Of a stretch of DNA of 64,000 nt, positions 54,270 through 64,000 are shown one piece after another; the first letter of the stretch is position 1; every line of letters begins with the position of its first letter. The notes below the pieces were generated by a model, which saw only the letters and a program-made list of their open reading frames with translations, did not search any database and had not been told where the DNA came from. The DNA is from Psychromonas arctica DSM 14288 (GTDB lineage: Bacteria; Pseudomonadota; Gammaproteobacteria; Enterobacterales; Psychromonadaceae), in the NCBI RefSeq assembly GCF_000482725.1, contig NZ_AXWP01000036.1, positions 1 to 64,000 on the forward strand, in the 5' to 3' direction. The translations under genes were made by a program, and so were the position numbers.

Positions 54270-55568
54270 ATGGCAATGCAAACGGTCAACTGGGAACAAC
54301 TAACACCTGAACAGCAAGCTCAATTACTTGCTCGCCCTGCAATGGCAGATTCTTCGGGTTTAACCGCTACTGTTTCTGAGATTATTGCTAATATTCGTCA
54401 ACATGGTGATCAAGCTTTGCTTGATTACACCAAACGTTTTGACAAAATAACTGGTGATAACTTTACCTTAACGCAAACAGATATTGATGCTGCGACGGAA
54501 CGCCTTGGTAGTGATATAAAAAATGCGATAAAAGTAGCTTACGATCAAGTCGTTAAATTTCACATAGCACAAAAGCAAGATGTCATACGTGTTGAAACAA
54601 TGCCCGGTGTTGTGTGTGAAATGCATACCCAAGCAATTGAATCAGTTGGTTTGTACATTCCTGGTGGCAGTGCGCCATTGCCATCGACGGTGATCATGAC
54701 CGGTGCGCCTGCACAAATTGCAGGTTGTGCGCGTTTAGTATTGTGTTCACCGCCGCCACTAGCTGATGAAATATTATATGCGGCATCACTATGTGGTGTT
54801 AATGAAATCTATTCTGTAGGAGGTGCACAAGCAATTGCAGCATTAGCTTACGGAACAGAGACTATTAAACCGGTAGATAAAATATTTGGCCCTGGCAATT
54901 CATTTGTTACTGAAGCTAAACGCCAAGTCAGTAACGACTTTGCAGGTGCTGCGATTGATATGCCAGCAGGCCCATCTGAAGTATTAGTAATTGCCGATAA
55001 AGATGCAGATCCTGCTTTTATTGCTTCTGACCTACTATCTCAAGCTGAACATGGTCATGATTCGCAAACTATTCTAGTGACCCCCTGTGCAAAGATTGCT
55101 GAGCAAACGGGCATTGAAATAGCGAGTCAACTAGCCGTTTTAGAGCGTCGTGAAATCGCTGAGAAAGCAATTGCCAACAGTGTCAGTATTGTATGTAAAG
55201 ATCTTGAACAAGCGGTTGCTATCTCGAATCGTTATGCACCAGAACATTTGATTGTACAAACTGAACAACCAAGAGCAATACAACCAATGCTGAAAAACGC
55301 AGGGTCTATTTTCTTGGGTGCATGGACGCCAGAATCAGTCGGTGATTATGCAAGTGGTACTAATCATGTATTACCAACTTACGGTTACACTAAAACGTAT
55401 TCAAGTTTAGGCTTAGCTGATTTTGTTAAACGTTATACCGTACAAGAGTTAACACAGGAAGGTTTACGTAATTTAGCCCCTGCGGTAACTTGTTTGGCTG
55501 CTGCTGAAGGGTTAACAGCGCATAAGCGTGCAGTTACAATCCGTATGGAAAAACTAGATCAGCAATAG
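54270..55568 (+). CDS. hisD: Histidinol dehydrogenase
   Basis: Zinc enzyme oxidising histidinol twice to histidine, the last step. 432 residues. Blocks: [68 protein letters not shown] and the [11 protein letters not shown] segment with zinc and catalytic residues. GGAG precedes the ATG by 9 bases, and the gene follows hisG after 8 bases. Confidence 0.96.
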   Translation: MAMQTVNWEQLTPEQQAQLLARPAMADSSGLTATVSEIIANIRQHGDQALLDYTKRFDKITGDNFTLTQTDIDAATERLGSDIKNAIKVAYDQVVKFHIAQKQDVIRVETMPGVVCEMHTQAIESVGLYIPGGSAPLPSTVIMTGAPAQIAGCARLVLCSPPPLADEILYAASLCGVNEIYSVGGAQAIAALAYGTETIKPVDKIFGPGNSFVTEAKRQVSNDFAGAAIDMPAGPSEVLVIADKDADPAFIASDLLSQAEHGHDSQTILVTPCAKIAEQTGIEIASQLAVLERREIAEKAIANSVSIVCKDLEQAVAISNRYAPEHLIVQTEQPRAIQPMLKNAGSIFLGAWTPESVGDYASGTNHVLPTYGYTKTYSSLGLADFVKRYTVQELTQEGLRNLAPAVTCLAAAEGLTAHKRAVTIRMEKLDQQ

Positions 55569-55603
55569 GTCATTTATTAGGTCAATCAATAGATCATGTA
55601 ATC

Positions 55604-55635
55604 GCCTGAGTAGTCAGTTATATAACGACTCAGGC
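55604..55635 (+). other. Hairpin between hisD and hisC
   Basis: GCCTGAGT (55604-55611) and ACTCAGGC (55628-55635) are perfect complements with a 16-base loop in an unusually wide (89-base) gap within the operon. No U-run follows, so an RNA-processing or stability element is more likely than a terminator. Confidence 0.5.
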
Positions 55636-55657
55636 AATATTTAGGGAAGAATCATCG

Positions 55658-56728
55658 ATGAGTACTATCCAACAGCTTGCGAGAAAAACAGTGCAAGCTT
55701 TAACACCTTATCTTTCTGCTCGCCGTATTGGTGGTCGTGGTGATGTTTGGCTTAATGCTAACGAAGCACCCGATTGCAGTATCTACCAACTTGATTCATC
55801 AAATCTAAATCGTTACCCAGAATTCCAACCTCCTCAAATCATTAATGCATACGCTGCTTATTCAAAGCTCAATAGTAATCAGATACTCACTACACGTGGT
55901 GCTGATGAAAGTATTGAAGTATTAATTAGAACGTTTTGTGAAGCTGAAGTGGACAGTATTTTAATATGCCCTCCCACTTACGGTATGTATGCAATCAGTG
56001 CAGAAACCTGTGGTGTAGGTGTTGAGCAAGTTGCATTACAGGCTAATTTTGATGTTGACTATGATGCCGTTGAAGCAGCCGTATTAGCATCAAACGGACG
56101 TATTAAAATTGTATTTTTATGCGCCCCTAATAATCCAACCGGTAATATGCTAGATAAACAAAAACTGGCTAAATTATTATCTGCTACGGCGGGTAAAGCG
56201 TTGATCGTAGCCGATGAAGCTTATATCGAATTTTGTCCTGAATTAAGCCAAACGGACCTGATTGCTGACCATGAAAACTTAGTGATCACCAGAACCTTAT
56301 CTAAAGCTTTTGCATTAGCCTCGATTCGCTGTGGTTTTACCTTAGCACAACCATCAGTCATTGAGATGTTGGGCAAAGTGATTGCACCTTACCCTGTACC
56401 AGGCCCTGTGGCACAAATTGCTGCACAAGCTTTGTCAGATGAAGGTCTTGAAATCATGCGCGATCGCGTTGTAGTGCTAAATAATAACCGTCAAGTTTTA
56501 GCCAATGCAGTCCGAAAATTAGACTGTGTGACTGAAGTATTTCCAACCACTGGTAACTTCTTATTAGTGCGTTTTACTGATTCAGCTAAAGTATTCCAAG
56601 CGTTTGCTGACGATGGAATCATCATGCGAGATTTTGCAAACAAACCTCGCTTAGAAAATTGTGTTCGTATCACCATTGGTAACAGTGATGAAATGAGCAA
56701 AACATTAAAGACATTAAACTCACTGTAG
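55658..56728 (+). CDS. hisC: Histidinol-phosphate aminotransferase
   Basis: PLP enzyme moving an amino group from glutamate to imidazole acetol phosphate. 356 residues. Blocks: DVWLNANEAP, RGADESIEVLIRTFCE, CAPNNPTGN, VADEAYIEF and the PLP Lys in TRTLSKAFALASIRCG. GGGAAGA lies upstream of the ATG. A wide gap with a hairpin separates it from hisD; hisB follows after 9 bases. Confidence 0.95.
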   Translation: MSTIQQLARKTVQALTPYLSARRIGGRGDVWLNANEAPDCSIYQLDSSNLNRYPEFQPPQIINAYAAYSKLNSNQILTTRGADESIEVLIRTFCEAEVDSILICPPTYGMYAISAETCGVGVEQVALQANFDVDYDAVEAAVLASNGRIKIVFLCAPNNPTGNMLDKQKLAKLLSATAGKALIVADEAYIEFCPELSQTDLIADHENLVITRTLSKAFALASIRCGFTLAQPSVIEMLGKVIAPYPVPGPVAQIAAQALSDEGLEIMRDRVVVLNNNRQVLANAVRKLDCVTEVFPTTGNFLLVRFTDSAKVFQAFADDGIIMRDFANKPRLENCVRITIGNSDEMSKTLKTLNSL

Positions 56729-56737
56729 GGAACCAAA

Positions 56738-57804
56738 ATGAGTACACAAAAATTTCTATTCATCGACCGCGATGGAACGTTAATTGATGAGCCTATTAGT
56801 GATAAACAGGTCGATAGCCTTGAGAAGCTCGTGTTTGAACCGTATGTCATTCCCAGTTTATTAACGCTGCAACATGCAGGTTATGTTCTTGTGATTGTCT
56901 CAAACCAAGATGGTTTAGGCACAGCTAGCTACCCACAAAGTGATTTTGATATTCCACAGAATAAAATGATGGAAATATTTGCATCACAGGGTGTTAAATT
57001 TGAATCAACATTGCTATGTCCTCATTTCCCAGAGGACAACTGTAGTTGTCGTAAACCACATTTAGGTATGGTCAAAGAATATTTACAATCTGGCCGTATC
57101 GATCATAAAAATTCTTATGTTATTGGCGATCGCCATACTGATATCGGCCTTGCAGAAAATATGGGCATTACAGGTATTCTTTACAACAAAGAAACACTTG
57201 GTTGGAAAAAAATTGTTCATCAATTAACAAGCCGTGGTCGTACTGCTTCTGTAACACGCACCACTAAAGAAACAGACATCAATGTATTTGTTGATTTAGA
57301 TACAACGGGTGAAAATAAAATTGATACAGGTATGGGGTTCTTTGATCACATGTTAGATCAAATTGCTACCCATGCTGGATTCCAAATGAACGTTAGTGTT
57401 AAAGGTGACTTACATATTGATGACCACCACAGCGTAGAAGATACTGCATTAGCACTGGGTGAAGCATTAGATAAAGCGCTAGGTGATAAACGTGGTATTG
57501 GCCGTTTTGGTTTTGTATTGCCAATGGATGAGACTAAAGCGAGTTGTACATTAGACTTGTCAGGACGCCCTTTCCTTAAATTTAAAGCTGATTTCCCACG
57601 TGAATTAGTGGGGACAATGTCAACAGAAATGGTTGAGCATTTTTTCTATTCACTAGCACAAGCAATGCGAGCTACTATTCATTTAGAAGTTGAAAATGGC
57701 AATGCTCATCATATGGTGGAAGGTTTGTTTAAAACATTTGGCCGTACTCTGCGTCAAAGTATACAAATCATTGGTACTGATTTGCCATCAAGTAAAGGTG
57801 TTTT

Positions 57805-57808
<4 letters not shown>
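56738..57808 (+). CDS. hisB: Bifunctional histidinol phosphatase / imidazoleglycerol-phosphate dehydratase
   Basis: 356 residues joining two enzymes, as usual in enterobacteria and relatives. The N-terminal HAD phosphatase (1-165) has [14 protein letters not shown] and a Cys-rich zinc loop [11 protein letters not shown]. The C-terminal dehydratase (about 170-356) has [37 protein letters not shown] and [17 protein letters not shown] with its manganese-binding His. Its end overlaps hisH by 4 bases. Confidence 0.95.
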
Positions 57809-59143
<1,335 letters not shown>

Positions 59144-59190
59144 TAACACTGGATAGCTTGTTTTAATATAAAACAACATATCAATAAATA

Positions 59191-59232
59191 AAAAATAGCG
59201 ATTGAAGGTTATAATCTTCAATCGCTATTTTT
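59191..59232. terminator. Bidirectional terminator after hisA and msrA
   Basis: AAAAATAGCGATTGAAG (59191-59207) and CTTCAATCGCTATTTTT (59216-59232) form a 17-bp stem with an 8-base loop; T-runs occur on both strands. It lies between the convergent hisA and msrA and shows that the his transcript ends without hisF and hisIE. Confidence 0.9.
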
Positions 59233-59272
59233 TTAACAAGTAACCTAAAATATTTAATCGCTAACCTAAATA

Positions 59273-59773
59273 TTAGTTGCTAGTTGGTAATACCCAATCT
59301 TTACGCGCAAAATGACACGTGTAACCATCTGGTAATCGTTGTAAATAATCTTGATGTTCAGGCTCTGCTTCCCAGAAATCCCCTGCAGGTTCGACTTCAG
59401 TCACAACCGGTCCTGGCCATAAACCTGATGCATTAACATCAGCTATGGTTCTTATCGACTCTTGTAACTGACTTTCCGACGTGTAATAAATAGCGGAACG
59501 ATAAGAAGCCCCTAAGTCATTACCTTGTCTGAACTTTGTAGAGGGATCGTGTATTTGAAAAAAGAACTCGAGTAACTTTCTAAAACTAATTTCTTGATTA
59601 TCAAATGCAATTTCAATACCTTCAGCATGTGTACCGTGGTCTCTATAGGTTGCATTTGCAACATCTCCACCCGTATAACCGACTCTAGTTGTTTCTACAC
59701 CGGGTAATTGACGGATTAAATCCTGCATTCCCCAAAAACAACCACCTGCTAGCACTGCGACTTCTTTACTCAT
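59273..59773 (-). CDS. msrA: Peptide methionine sulfoxide reductase MsrA
   Basis: Repairs S-methionine sulfoxide in proteins. 166 residues, the short MsrA form. Active-site motif AGGCFWGMQ with Cys12, then [24 protein letters not shown] and a C-terminal [19 protein letters not shown], whose Cys may be resolving. It is monocistronic and convergent with hisA. Confidence 0.94.
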   Translation of the reverse strand: MSKEVAVLAGGCFWGMQDLIRQLPGVETTRVGYTGGDVANATYRDHGTHAEGIEIAFDNQEISFRKLLEFFFQIHDPSTKFRQGNDLGASYRSAIYYTSESQLQESIRTIADVNASGLWPGPVVTEVEPAGDFWEAEPEHQDYLQRLPDGYTCHFARKDWVLPTSN

Positions 59774-60147
59774 TATGAATCCTAATATGTACTGAATAGT
59801 AATAAGAGTATAAATATACCTAATATTTTAATCGCTTTATACAAAGAATAAAAATCAGATAGTTATTTAACCTCAATTCTGGTTAATGGGAGCGGAATTA
59901 TATTCCAAATCATAAAGTTATTCTTTTGCCTATACAGTACCGCTAGTTTTGCGTAGTTCAAGGCGAATTATTGAAGCAATAACTGGTTATTGAGAAATAA
60001 TTTAACGAAGAAATCTGCGGAAATAGCGGTGTTGTATCGCTTTGCTTATCCAGAACTGAGGTTGTTTAATAAAAAACCGAATCTGAATTCGGCTTTTTCA
60101 TTTTTAATTTTTTATTATTAACTCAAGTTATTTTATTGTTAAATCAG
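59774..60147. other. Spacer between msrA and the cfa-like gene
   Basis: 374 bases. It holds a clear minus-strand terminator (60071-60098). The middle part (about 59930-60060) has the texture of a dispersed intergenic repeat, with CAAGGCGAATTATTGAAGC and TATCCAGAACTGAGG, but there is no second copy in the window to prove it. Confidence 0.4.
60071..60098 (-). terminator. Terminator of the SDR-FAD-DUF1365-cfa operon
   Basis: On the minus strand: CCGAAT, TCAG loop, ATTCGG, then TTTTTT. It lies 50 bases after the stop of the cfa-like gene, the last gene of the operon. Confidence 0.85.
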
Positions 60148-61386
60148 TTACTTTCTTGCGACTAAATGAACTGTACTGATTGAACGTTCTAAAAACGCAC
60201 CTTCACAGTAAGCAAAGTAATATAACCAAAGGCGTTTAAACTGTTCATCATAACCAAATTGCGTTAATTCAGTCCAAGAATCAAGAAAACTGCTACGCCA
60301 ATCTGCAAGGGTTTTGGCATAATCCAATCCAATATCATGTAACCCTTCAATCACCATTTCACTACTTTCAGTCAATTGTTCTGATAACACATTAACAGAC
60401 GGTAAAAAGCCACCAGGGAAAATGTAACGTTGAATAAAATCAACATTGTTTTTGTAATGTTCAAAACGTTGGTCGGCGATAGTTATTGATTGAATTAATA
60501 GTTTTCCACCCTCTTTTAAACGATCATTACATTGTTCGAAAAAGCTAGGTAAAAACTCATAACCCACTGCTTCAATCATTTCAATGGAAACGACTTTATC
60601 GTATGTGCCCGTCAGGTCGCGATAATCTTTCTTCAATAAAGTAATTTTATGTTCAAGGTTTAACGCTTTTACTCTCTGTTGTGCATACTCATACTGCGCA
60701 TCAGAGATGGTCGTCGTTGTCACTCTGCAACCAAAGTTTTGTGCCGCGTAAATGGCTAATCCACCCCAACCTGTGCCTATTTCTAATAAATGATCATCCT
60801 TAGTTAGAGACAAACGTTCACATATCGTTTTTAACTTATAAAGCTGCGCATATTCCAATGACGTTGTCGGAGAAGGGTATATCGCTGATGAATACATCAT
60901 TTGTGGGTCAAGAAAGCGGGTGTATAATTCATTGCCAAGATCATAGTGAGCCAGTATATTTCGCTTTGAACCCGATTGTGTATTTCTATTTTGCCAGTGC
61001 GTGATGGCATTTTTAATCTTATTAAAAACAGATTTTTTTGACTCTAATTTATCAGTTAGCTGCTGCGCTTTAGCAAATATTCGAATTACATTGGTTAGAT
61101 TTGGACTGCTCCACTTACCTGCAATAAACGCCTCAGCGACGCCGATACTTCCACCTTTCACAAAGTCTTTATAAACACTCATGTCATGGATATGAATTTT
61201 ACCTTTTATAATATCCTTTTTACTATTTGACTGAGAGAGTTCTGGAAAAAACTGACTATGCGATGCTTCTACTAACTCTAATTGGCCATAGCTAAGGTTT
61301 GAAAATACAGAATGGACTAAACTACGACACCGTTTTTCAAACCAGCTTGACGTATTTTGTGTACCAACACTTTGTATTTCTTCCAT
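60148..61386 (-). CDS. cfa: Cyclopropane-fatty-acyl-phospholipid synthase-like methyltransferase
   Basis: A 412-residue SAM-dependent enzyme acting on unsaturated acyl chains of phospholipids. SAM motif I is LLEIGTGWGGL (200-210). Substrate-region blocks are HYDLGNELYTRFLDPQMMYS and, further on, VSIEMIEAVG and YIFPGGFLPS. In clusters with DUF1365 and an FAD oxidoreductase such paralogues may methylate rather than cyclopropanate, so the exact product is open. It starts 33 bases after the DUF1365 gene and is followed by the operon terminator. Confidence 0.9.
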   Translation of the reverse strand: MEEIQSVGTQNTSSWFEKRCRSLVHSVFSNLSYGQLELVEASHSQFFPELSQSNSKKDIIKGKIHIHDMSVYKDFVKGGSIGVAEAFIAGKWSSPNLTNVIRIFAKAQQLTDKLESKKSVFNKIKNAITHWQNRNTQSGSKRNILAHYDLGNELYTRFLDPQMMYSSAIYPSPTTSLEYAQLYKLKTICERLSLTKDDHLLEIGTGWGGLAIYAAQNFGCRVTTTTISDAQYEYAQQRVKALNLEHKITLLKKDYRDLTGTYDKVVSIEMIEAVGYEFLPSFFEQCNDRLKEGGKLLIQSITIADQRFEHYKNNVDFIQRYIFPGGFLPSVNVLSEQLTESSEMVIEGLHDIGLDYAKTLADWRSSFLDSWTELTQFGYDEQFKRLWLYYFAYCEGAFLERSISTVHLVARK

Positions 61387-61418
61387 TAAATTCTCCTAAA
61401 AACTGTTTAGCAATGTTG

Positions 61419-62201
61419 TTAACTGATTTTTTGATAACCGACAAAAGGTATTCGTTTAATGAATAATCTTAGAGCTTGCCAATAAATACTCGTCACTATC
61501 TTGACCGTCATGATAGGTAACTGACTCCATACCCCAACAATATTACGTGTAGTAAAAGCCTGTCTTTTTAATATTAAACGGGCTTCGAATAACTTGTCGA
61601 CTTCGCCTGATTGAGAGTTCGTACGTTTGTTCTCTATTTTCACCAGTAATTTATCGTTATCTATTTGCGGTGCTTTAATGTGCCAGGTGTAAGTCATGTC
61701 TAAATCCATAAATGGCGACACTTGGAACACTTTATCTGTAACCTTAGGTTTATCTTGTTGTAACAAATCAACCCAATAATAATGTCGTTCATTCCATGGT
61801 GTATTACTTACTTCAGCTAACATTTGCGTACATTGTTGTTGTTTATCGTAACAAAAATAAAAATTGACTGGGCTAAAATAAAGACCAAAACATCTGACTT
61901 GAACCACCATCAGGATCCGCTCTATCTCATTGTAACCCCCTAATTGCATTACTTTATTCTTAATACGTCGAGACAATGTATCTGGTTCACTTCTTAAGTA
62001 ATCTTTTTCAACAAAACGCAACGGATGATACCAAGAAAATCCAAATACACCGCGATCGCATGGTGATTGTTCAATCTCATCTACATCTAACGCCAACATA
62101 TATAAGCTCGCATTGAAGCTATGTTTTTTGGGATGAAAACGTTTATGAATAACATGGCCAACGTAAATGGCATTGTGACTAAACGGTAACAAACTAGACA
62201 T
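61419..62201 (-). CDS. DUF1365 family protein
   Basis: A 260-residue protein with the DUF1365 pattern: NAIYVGHVIHKRFHPKKHSF, VFGFSWYHPLRF, VRCFGLYFSPVNFYFCYD, VSNTPWNERHYYWVDL and FQVSPFMDLDMTYTW. The family always accompanies an FAD oxidoreductase and a CFA-synthase-like enzyme and is presumed to act on lipids, but no activity is established that I can name. It is co-transcribed with its neighbours; 57 bases separate it from the upstream gene. Confidence 0.9.
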   Translation of the reverse strand: MSSLLPFSHNAIYVGHVIHKRFHPKKHSFNASLYMLALDVDEIEQSPCDRGVFGFSWYHPLRFVEKDYLRSEPDTLSRRIKNKVMQLGGYNEIERILMVVQVRCFGLYFSPVNFYFCYDKQQQCTQMLAEVSNTPWNERHYYWVDLLQQDKPKVTDKVFQVSPFMDLDMTYTWHIKAPQIDNDKLLVKIENKRTNSQSGEVDKLFEARLILKRQAFTTRNIVGVWSQLPIMTVKIVTSIYWQALRLFIKRIPFVGYQKIS

Positions 62202-62258
62202 GGTTAATCCTTGTTCGGCAAGTGATGATTCTGGGCCGCTATTATTGATTAAGCTTTG

Positions 62259-63569
62259 TTAATCTGTTTTATCTGCAAAAGCGTCAAGGTAACAATCAAA
62301 TCGTTTTGCGACTTCAACAGCGCTTCTAACTCCATCTTCATGGAAACCATTATGCCAATATGCACCCGCGAAATGTGTTTGATTACGCCCACAAATAAGA
62401 TCTCTTTGTCGTTGTGCTCGAATAGATTCAGAAGAAAAAATAGGATGGTGATAAGTAAATTCTCTTAAAATCTTTGTTGGGTCGATATCTTGCTTTTGAT
62501 TCAAGGTGACGCAAAAAGTATGATCACTTTTTAGGCCCTGTAAGATGTTCATGTTGTAGGTCACACTCGCGGCTTTTTCTCGGTCTTGGCTTAATTGGTA
62601 ATTCCAACTTGCCCAAGCTAATTCTCTATCGGGCAATAAACTGATATCCGTATGAAGGATCACTGAGTTTTCACTGTATGGCATTGAAGAGAGTAACGAT
62701 TCTTCATCCTCAGTTGCGTCAAGTAGCAAAGCTAAAGCCTGATCGGAATGACATGCAATAACAACTTCATCGAAAGTTTGTACAATAGTTTGCTTATTAC
62801 TGGTTGAGTCATTCGACGTATCATTAACAAAATGTAGGTGTATTTTATTATCTTGTCGGGTAATACCGGTGATATTTGCATTTAAATGTAGTCGATCTTT
62901 AAACGCTTCAATAAGTGGTGTTATATAACTTCTAGAACCATTGGGTACAACATACCATTGTGGTCTATCAGCAATATTGAGTAGACCATGATGGTGAAAA
63001 AACTGCACGAAAAATCGAAACTCAAACTCTTCCATTTGTGCTAACGAACTAGACCAAATGGCAGCCCCCATTGGTAAAATATAATGTTCAGCAAAAAAAT
63101 CACTAAACTTATTATCGTTTAGAAATTCACCAAGCGTTAAACCGGGTAAATAGGTGTCATGTTCAAAGATAGACTTACAAATTTTATTAAAACGTAAAAT
63201 TTCTTTTACTAATATCCAAAATGTTGGTTTGAGTAAATTGCTTCTTTGTGCAAACAGTGAATTTAAGTTGTGTCCGTTATATTCCAAACCGGTTTGACAG
63301 TTATGCACTGAAAAACTCATTTCCGTCGCTTGTTTACCAATTCCTATTTCATCTAACAGTGCTAAATAATTAGGGTATGTTTTATCATTGAAAACAATGA
63401 ACCCGGTATCGATAACATAGGGTTTACCATCCTTTTCAATATCTACCGTGGCCGTGTGACCTCCAATATAATCATTTTTTTCAAACACAGTTACCTTGTG
63501 CTTTTTAGATAATAAATAAGCAGCGGTCAAACCTGAAATACCAGAGCCAATAATTGCAATATTTTTCAT
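62259..63569 (-). CDS. FAD-dependent amine oxidase-like oxidoreductase
   Basis: A 436-residue flavoprotein. The FAD-binding motif is IAIIGSGISGLTAAYLLSKKHKV (3-25), followed by VFEKNDYIGGHTATVD; near the C-terminus FAGAYWHNGFHEDGVRSAVEVA closes the FAD site. The family is related to phytoene desaturases and amine oxidases and occurs in fatty-acid modification clusters, where it may oxidise or desaturate an acyl chain. The ATG shares a base with the stop of the SDR gene upstream. Confidence 0.9.
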   Translation of the reverse strand: MKNIAIIGSGISGLTAAYLLSKKHKVTVFEKNDYIGGHTATVDIEKDGKPYVIDTGFIVFNDKTYPNYLALLDEIGIGKQATEMSFSVHNCQTGLEYNGHNLNSLFAQRSNLLKPTFWILVKEILRFNKICKSIFEHDTYLPGLTLGEFLNDNKFSDFFAEHYILPMGAAIWSSSLAQMEEFEFRFFVQFFHHHGLLNIADRPQWYVVPNGSRSYITPLIEAFKDRLHLNANITGITRQDNKIHLHFVNDTSNDSTSNKQTIVQTFDEVVIACHSDQALALLLDATEDEESLLSSMPYSENSVILHTDISLLPDRELAWASWNYQLSQDREKAASVTYNMNILQGLKSDHTFCVTLNQKQDIDPTKILREFTYHHPIFSSESIRAQRQRDLICGRNQTHFAGAYWHNGFHEDGVRSAVEVAKRFDCYLDAFADKTD

Positions 63570-64000
63570 TAATTTTGATCTCTCATGATGATTTTTTGCC
63601 AGATACTTGTTGGCAATAAGCTAAAGAACTTGAGCAATAAAGTAAGACGTTTCGGAAAATGGGCATATTTTTTACGTTGGTTAATGGCATTAATTATTTT
63701 TGTTGCTGCCACTTTACTGGTTAATAAAAATGGCATCGTAAAGTCGTTTTTATCAGTTAAAGGAGTCTTGATAAAACCAGGGTGTACCAAAGTGACATCA
63801 ATTTCTTCTTTAGCTAAATCTAGGCGTAAGCTATTAGCCAAGTAATCAATACCGGCTTTTGACGCGCCATAGGCTTCACTTCTAGGAAAAGGCACGATAG
63901 TTGCACTGGAACTTATAAATACAACTTGTCCCCCCGGTTTCACCTTAGGTAAAAAGTACTCTAGCAACCAACCTAATGAGATTAAATTGGTAGTCACAAC
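63569..64000 (-). CDS. Short-chain dehydrogenase/reductase, C-terminal part (cut by window edge)
   Basis: The visible 144 codons cover the second half of an SDR. The catalytic Ser is in VVFISSSAT and the Tyr-x-x-x-Lys in AYGASKAGIDYLANSLRLDL; VTLVHPGFIKTPLTD follows. The N-terminal Rossmann half lies beyond base 64000, so the GTG at 63997 is not the start. It is the first visible gene of the four-gene lipid-modifying operon and ends one base into the FAD oxidoreductase gene. Confidence 0.9.
   Translation of the reverse strand, partial: VVTTNLISLGWLLEYFLPKVKPGGQVVFISSSATIVPFPRSEAYGASKAGIDYLANSLRLDLAKEEIDVTLVHPGFIKTPLTDKNDFTMPFLLTSKVAATKIINAINQRKKYAHFPKRLTLLLKFFSLLPTSIWQKIIMRDQN

Overview
The window reads as a chromosome segment of a marine, probably cold-adapted gammaproteobacterium close to Psychromonas, Moritella or Colwellia. 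The base for this is an AT-rich composition, gammaproteobacterial gene content (ZapC, TamA/TamB, YoaA, TsaB, HtpX, the hisL leader and his operon, ZnuABC with Zur boxes, UmuDC with a LexA box) and several small families typical of Vibrio/Shewanella relatives. Genus is an inference; no rRNA or tRNA gene is present to test it.

Layout. 1-283: right end of an IS66-family element cut by the window edge. 400-2150: glutaminase and a GNAT acetyltransferase. 2330-8925: a sigma-54-dependent activator divergent from a succinate-semialdehyde dehydrogenase (GabD), an iron-dependent alcohol dehydrogenase and a multi-pass permease, with a -24/-12 promoter and a 48-bp upstream dyad. The likely job is uptake and oxidation of a short omega-hydroxy acid such as 4-hydroxybutyrate to succinate. 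8926-16325: an AT-rich, gene-poor tract holding only a KAP-type P-loop NTPase and one outer-membrane beta-barrel protein. The barrel gene lies between two diverged collinear copies of a non-coding segment and is followed by a 3.4-kb gene desert. 16326-18030: LexA-controlled umuDC. 19558-28923: the complete five-enzyme histidine utilisation set (hutF divergent from hutC, then hutH-I-G-U-D) with HutC-type palindromes. 29568-32499: znuCB divergent from znuA around three evenly spaced Zur boxes. 33477-34358: a YihU-like beta-hydroxyacid dehydrogenase. 34848-44032: a tightly overlapped four-gene operon of orphan solute-binding lipoprotein, degenerate-GGDEF/EAL protein, TamA and TamB. 44248-52797: housekeeping genes (htpX, ppiC, zapC, pyrD, tsaB, yoaA) and small conserved genes. 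52919-59143: a DUF2986 micro-gene, the his leader peptide with attenuator, and hisGDCBHA. The usual hisF and hisIE are absent and a terminator follows hisA. 59273-64000: msrA, then the operon SDR / FAD oxidoreductase / DUF1365 / cyclopropane-fatty-acyl synthase-like protein, leaving the window at the right edge.

The cell can both make histidine, under leader-peptide attenuation, and degrade it to glutamate and formate under HutC repression. The least conventional parts are the SBP-EAL-TamAB operon, the sigma-54 module with a G-quadruplex motif in an internal leader, the repeat-flanked barrel gene inside the desert, and the shortened his operon. All coordinates and motifs were read by eye. Family assignments rest on recognised motifs and not on database searches.
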